DNA of 15,948 bases, from the NCBI GenBank assembly GCA_038232215.1, contig JBBSIG010000038.1, positions 1 through 15,948 on the forward strand, given 5' to 3'. Position 1 is the first letter of the stretch; each line of letters opens with the position of its first letter. The position numbers and the translations under genes are program-made. The notes under the pieces were generated by a model. That model saw nothing but the letters and a program-made list of their open reading frames with translations, was not told the origin of the DNA and made no database searches. This document shows, piece after piece, positions 14,201 to 15,948 of the stretch. This DNA comes from JBBSIG01 sp038232215 (lineage in GTDB: Bacteria > Actinomycetota > Thermoleophilia > Gaiellales > Gaiellaceae).

Positions 14201-14428
14201 CGTCACGTGCGAGCGGTCGGCGAGCGTCACCTCGGCGCCCGTGATCGGCCGGACGCCGAAAGCCTTCGCCGCGTGCGCGAACTCGAGCGAGCCGTGCACC
14301 CCGTCGTGGTCGGTCAGCGCGAGCGCCTCGTAGCCGAGCTCCGCCGCGCGTGCGGCCAGCTCCTCCGGCTGCGACGCCCCGTCGAGGAACGAATAGGCGG
14401 AATGGCAGTGCAGCTCGACGTAGGGCAG
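11204..14428 (-). CDS. dnaE2: Error-prone DNA polymerase DnaE2 (C-family, translesion synthesis)
   Basis: The predicted 1074-residue C-family polymerase is the catalytic partner of ImuB in damage-induced mutagenesis. Visible parts are a PHP domain (ELHCHSAYSFLDG at 5-17, ALTDHDGVHG at 36-45), the palm with catalytic aspartates in VPDIDLDFP (395-403; D397, D399, D401) and D550 in FLKIDLLGLGML, SQHPGGMVIS (504-513), WDKDS, FGFPKSHAAAFGLLAYQSAWLRHHHPAEF (746-774), a helix-hairpin-helix area near 860-890 and an OB domain (TVTVAGMAVAR onward, from about 972). The start is the odd point. Between an in-frame TAG at 14438-14440 and the first conventional codon (GTG 14299), the only good start is CTG 14428, six bases after AGGAG. 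Starting at GTG would delete the PHP motif. TAG 14438 is also the stop of the preceding small gene, in the same frame. The stop is TAG. Confidence 0.95.
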   Translation of the reverse strand: MPYVELHCHSAYSFLDGASQPEELAARAAELGYEALALTDHDGVHGSLEFAHAAKAFGVRPITGAEVTLADRSHVTLLVESARGYANLCRLLTAAHAHTRPPGREVVLLEPALDPALLAQHSEGLVCLSGCARHGLAVRSPNAAAELADVFGRDCFLVELQRPYERGDARRNAALRDLAEAIGVPTVATGDPHAHHPRRLPLQDVLVAIRHRTSLDGCERERRGNRESVLLPPGEMADRFPEDAGAVARTGELAERLEFDLTQELGYRYPDFSDSPEPVDVQLAGVCNHAFDGRYPHGHRLRRRARERLDEELALIAELGLAGFFLLHWDVLELARTVALEVRGRDSPRHALPPGRGRGSSVGSLVCYLTGLSHVDPVAADLSLGRFLNHELNAVPDIDLDFPRDIREKLIVAVTDRYGREHAALVASFATYRSRGAIRDVGKALGLPFAELERLARVTDGWNAKRVSDELQLLPDAERRLLSPRWRAFAELTGEIAGLPRHVSQHPGGMVISTRPLVELVPVQPAAMAGRQLCQWDKDSCADAGFLKIDLLGLGMLSAVEDCVDQIAKKRGRTIDLSRIPLDDPAVYDEIQRADTVGDFQIESRAQMQSLLRTRPENLDDLTVQVALVRPGPIQGKAVHPYIEHRQRLREDPGFVPPVEHPLLAEPLRSTLGVVVFQDQVLDVAMAVAGFTVGEAEGLRRAMSRKRSHDALEAYRGRFVAGGIGRGVEEEVADGIFDKLVGFSGFGFPKSHAAAFGLLAYQSAWLRHHHPAEFLCALLNAQPMGFYPPASLVRDGQRRGVETRPPDVNVSGARCAVEEGAVRIGLAFVGSVGDEDAALVVEERERAGSYSSIRDLTQRAVLGQGGLQALVASGACDCFGLPRRALLWQLGLVPRGESVPGSAGEERQLALPLEPTVETPVLPEPTVWEQMLADYRTTRLSVGAHPLELLRSRLPPGTLSSRELRETPDRSTVTVAGMAVARQRPATANGVVFMLLEDEFGQMNLIIPPPVYDRFRAIVRGEPLLLARGRFEQLGRNQNVLVHGLETLGPLAREAADEADVHGALPPAHHFGHR

Positions 14429-14440
14429 ACGTGGCTCCTA
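14426..14440 (-). promoter_or_regulatory. Stop/Shine-Dalgarno/CTG start junction of dnaE2
   Basis: On the minus strand the order is TAGGAG, CCACGT, CTG. The TAG stop of the upstream small gene forms the first bases of a TAGGAG ribosome binding site, followed six bases later by the CTG taken as the dnaE2 start. All three are in one reading frame. The geometry favours termination-reinitiation coupling and would keep DnaE2 output low. Confidence 0.6.
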
Positions 14441-14716
14441 CGCCTTCTGCGCGAACCAGCCGCCGGCCTCGCCGTCGTGGAAGACGACCTTGTTCTCGCC
14501 GCTCGCGAGGACGAGGTCGAAGTAGCGGCGGCCGACGGGCTCCTCCGTCCACCAGCGGTCGACCACACGCCACTCCTCGCGCACGAGCGCGACCGAGAGG
14601 CGATTGACGCGCCATGGCACTCCGTCGACGTGAGCGTCGACGAGCGCGGGACGCGGCGCGTTGATTCTCCCCGCCGTGCGGGCGGCGCCGGACGATTGAG
14701 CGGAATATCCGATCAA
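14438..14716 (-). CDS. Small DUF6504-like protein of the imuB-dnaE2 cassette
   Basis: The protein is up to 92 residues. Its core, from PRPALVDAHVDGVPWRVNRL through VREEWRVVDRWWTEEPVGRRYFDLVL to ENKVVFHDGEAGGWFAQKA, matches from memory the small DUF6504-type proteins encoded between imuB and dnaE2 in actinobacteria. It has two Trp-rich patches (EEWRVVDRWWTEEP; GGWF), is beta-rich by pattern, and has no membrane segment or metal motif. Function is not known; context suggests an accessory role in translesion synthesis. The frame opens at TTG 14716, 52 bp after the imuB stop; the first 18 residues look less ordered and no Shine-Dalgarno precedes TTG. The only later conventional start (GTG 14620) would cut the core. 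It shares a frame with dnaE2 and ends at the TAG nine bases before dnaE2's CTG. Confidence 0.75.
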   Translation of the reverse strand: MIGYSAQSSGAARTAGRINAPRPALVDAHVDGVPWRVNRLSVALVREEWRVVDRWWTEEPVGRRYFDLVLASGENKVVFHDGEAGGWFAQKA

Positions 14717-14741
14717 GCGCCCGCGCTAGAGCCGGAGGGTC

Positions 14742-14768
14742 CGTGGGGCAACCCTGGGCTCCCCCACG
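14742..14768. repeat. Hairpin in the imuB-DUF6504 gap
   Basis: CGTGGGG (14742-14748) and CCCCACG (14762-14768) form a 7-bp GC stem with a 13-nt loop that itself contains CCC-T-GGG. It begins immediately after the imuB TAG (read on the minus strand) and occupies half of the only sizeable gap in the cassette. It could partly terminate imuB transcription, protect its 3' end or precede a separate promoter. No T-run follows. Confidence 0.45.
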
Positions 14769-15948
14769 CTAGACGTCACGCGGAACGAAGAGCGCGCGCG
14801 CCTCGGGGATCCGCGACCAGGGCGCGACCTCGACGACGGTGCACACGGAGCCCGTGCCGGTGCTCGCGCGTACCTGCCGCAGCCCCTCCTCGAGCTGGAC
14901 GCCGAGCTCGTCGCCCTCCGGCCGGACGAGCTGAAGCTGCTGACCGTCCGACTCCGTCAGCTCGACCAGCTCGATGCGAAGCTCGAGGACAGGCGCCGGC
15001 AGCTCCGCGAGCTTGGGGCCGAGCGCGGCGCGGAGCCGGTCGCGCTCGGCGGTCGGATCGCGCAGCGTCACCGCCCGTCGCCACGAGCCGCCGCCGACGA
15101 GGCGCGCGGAGAGCGCGAGCTTGCGCGCGAAGCGCCCGGCTCGCTCGGGGCGGGCGAGCAGGCGGTCGAGCAGCGCTCCGAACGCCCGGCGCAGCGTCAG
15201 CTCGTTCGCGACCGCCTCGGGGAACTCGAGCGACTCGACGAGGTCGGCCGGAGGCCGCCGGCCGCGAACGCGCGCGGAGGCTCCTCCCCTGGCCAGGCCC
15301 CAGGCGTGCCGGCCGTCGGGCCCAAGGCGTTCGGCGACGGCGCCGGCGGGGAGTCCGGCGAGGTCTCCGAGCCTGCGCACGCCGAGCTCGCGCAGCTCCT
15401 GCTGGCGCGCGGGCTCGAGCGGGAGCAGGCCGAGCGGCAGAGGCGCGAGGAAGTCGCCGGTGCCCTCGTCGGACACGATCAAGAGCTGCCCGGGGCGCGC
15501 GACGCTCGCCGCCGCGAGGGCGGCGAACCGGCGCTCGGCAGCGCCCGCGCGTGGGTCCCAGGCAGAGCCGACGGCGGCGAGAGCGCGCTTCAGCGCAGAC
15601 TCGAGCCCACCGTAGAGACGCTCGACACCGCGCGTCTCGAACACGACGCAGCCGAGCTCGATCGCCTCGACCGCGAAGCCGCTGTTCTCGAGGCGGAGCA
15701 GGACGCCCTCCCACTCCTGCTCGGCCGCGGCGGGATCCTGCTCCACGAGCACGAGGGCCGGATACGTCGCGAGCGCCTCCCCCATGCGCATGCCCGGGCG
15801 CACCCCGAGCGCCTCGGCCGCGGCGGTGACAGGGCCGAGGAGCGGCTCGGAGCCCGGGCCCGGAGCGAGCGCGGCAGGCTGCAGCACGAGGCCCGGACGG
15901 GAGCGGAGGGCCGCCCGGAGCTCGAATCCCTGGATGACGATGCAGGCG
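14769..15948 (-). CDS. imuB: ImuB, catalytically inactive Y-family polymerase-like mutasome hub (5' end off window)
   Basis: There are 392 visible residues; the frame is open to the right edge, so the true start lies outside. It opens ACIVIQGFELRAALRSRPGL, then LLGPVTAAAEALGVRPGMRMGEALATYP, AVEAIELGCVVFETRGVERLYGG, a thumb-like LRELGVRRLGDLAGLPAGAVAERLGPDG and a little-finger region with LVESLEFPEAV. This is Y-family layout. However, the first-strand catalytic Asp is replaced (A-C-I-V-I-Q) and the S-x-D-E pair reads I-E-L-G, so it should be non-catalytic, as is known for ImuB. ImuB bridges DnaE2 to the beta clamp; QQLQLV near the C-terminus loosely resembles a clamp-binding motif. It ends at TAG 14769. 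The ImuA-type partner, if present, would be to the right of the window. Confidence 0.9.
   Translation of the reverse strand, partial: ACIVIQGFELRAALRSRPGLVLQPAALAPGPGSEPLLGPVTAAAEALGVRPGMRMGEALATYPALVLVEQDPAAAEQEWEGVLLRLENSGFAVEAIELGCVVFETRGVERLYGGLESALKRALAAVGSAWDPRAGAAERRFAALAAASVARPGQLLIVSDEGTGDFLAPLPLGLLPLEPARQQELRELGVRRLGDLAGLPAGAVAERLGPDGRHAWGLARGGASARVRGRRPPADLVESLEFPEAVANELTLRRAFGALLDRLLARPERAGRFARKLALSARLVGGGSWRRAVTLRDPTAERDRLRAALGPKLAELPAPVLELRIELVELTESDGQQLQLVRPEGDELGVQLEEGLRQVRASTGTGSVCTVVEVAPWSRIPEARALFVPRDV

Noticed and set aside
14299..14428. GTG 14299 as the true start of dnaE2
   Set aside because: It would remove the ELHCHSAYSFLDG and TDHDG motifs of the PHP domain, which are intact in frame upstream and preceded by a good ribosome site.
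14717..14768. A LexA/SOS box ahead of the DUF6504-dnaE2 part
   Set aside because: No GAAC-n4/5-GTTC-like inverted repeat is present; only the GC hairpin is seen.
11594..15829. A 1411-codon open frame on the plus strand
   Set aside because: It is antisense to dnaE2, the small gene and imuB, all of which have clear motifs. Its translation is Arg/Asp/Glu/Ala-rich low complexity, as expected from the high-GC complement of real codons.
1..15948. CRISPR arrays, tRNA/rRNA genes, insertion sequences or phage genes
   Set aside because: I saw no regularly spaced direct repeats, tRNA-like cloverleaf segments, transposase motifs or terminal inverted repeats.

Overview
The window is very GC-rich, densely packed bacterial chromosome with short or overlapping gene junctions, many GTG starts and third-position G/C codon use. 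The gene content (SepF, an actinobacterial-type MurA, an ImuB/DnaE2 mutasome with a small DUF6504-like gene, a GH15 trehalase/glucoamylase-type enzyme) suggests a high-GC actinobacterium. By resemblance of the proteins I would guess a Thermoleophilia/Gaiellales-like, possibly metagenomic, genome; that placement is inference. I see no mobile element, CRISPR array, rRNA or tRNA.

Region 1 (1-4872, minus strand) reads as one seven-gene run: murA > hisB-like > ridA > cca > pgeF > yggS > sepF (sepF runs off the left edge). Junctions are 2-11 bp gaps or a 4-bp ATGA overlap. It starts with the first committed step of peptidoglycan synthesis and ends with the familiar pgeF-yggS-sepF division cluster, with tRNA CCA maturation and metabolite-damage genes between. 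The hisB-like gene is odd: it keeps the fold signature of imidazoleglycerol-phosphate dehydratase but has lost most metal ligands. MurA carries Asp where fosfomycin-sensitive enzymes have Cys.

Region 2 (4894-5879, plus) is a two-gene unit, an HD-domain phosphohydrolase overlapping a VOC/glyoxalase-fold protein. It diverges from murA across only 21 bp. It converges on region 3 (5996-7884, minus), an endonuclease/exonuclease/phosphatase-fold protein overlapping a class V aminotransferase-fold enzyme. The 116-bp convergent gap holds a perfect 15-bp palindrome and another small hairpin.

Region 4 (7919-11112, plus) is a glycosyltransferase, a 103-residue protein with a probable CTG start, and a GH15 glycoside hydrolase. 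It diverges from region 3 across about 34 bp containing a symmetric TA-NNN-TA core, the same arrangement seen between murA and the HD gene. It ends at a strong 10-bp-arm hairpin facing the end of dnaE2.

Region 5 (11204-15948, minus) is the SOS-type mutagenesis cassette: imuB (5' end off the window), a small DUF6504-like gene, and dnaE2. dnaE2 has no ATG/GTG/TTG start that keeps its PHP domain. It appears to start at CTG, nine bases after the TAG of the small gene, which lies in the same frame. The functions of most genes are well supported by motifs. The best candidates for something new are the degenerate HisB-like protein, the in-frame TAG/CTG junction ahead of dnaE2, and the symmetric divergent promoter cores.
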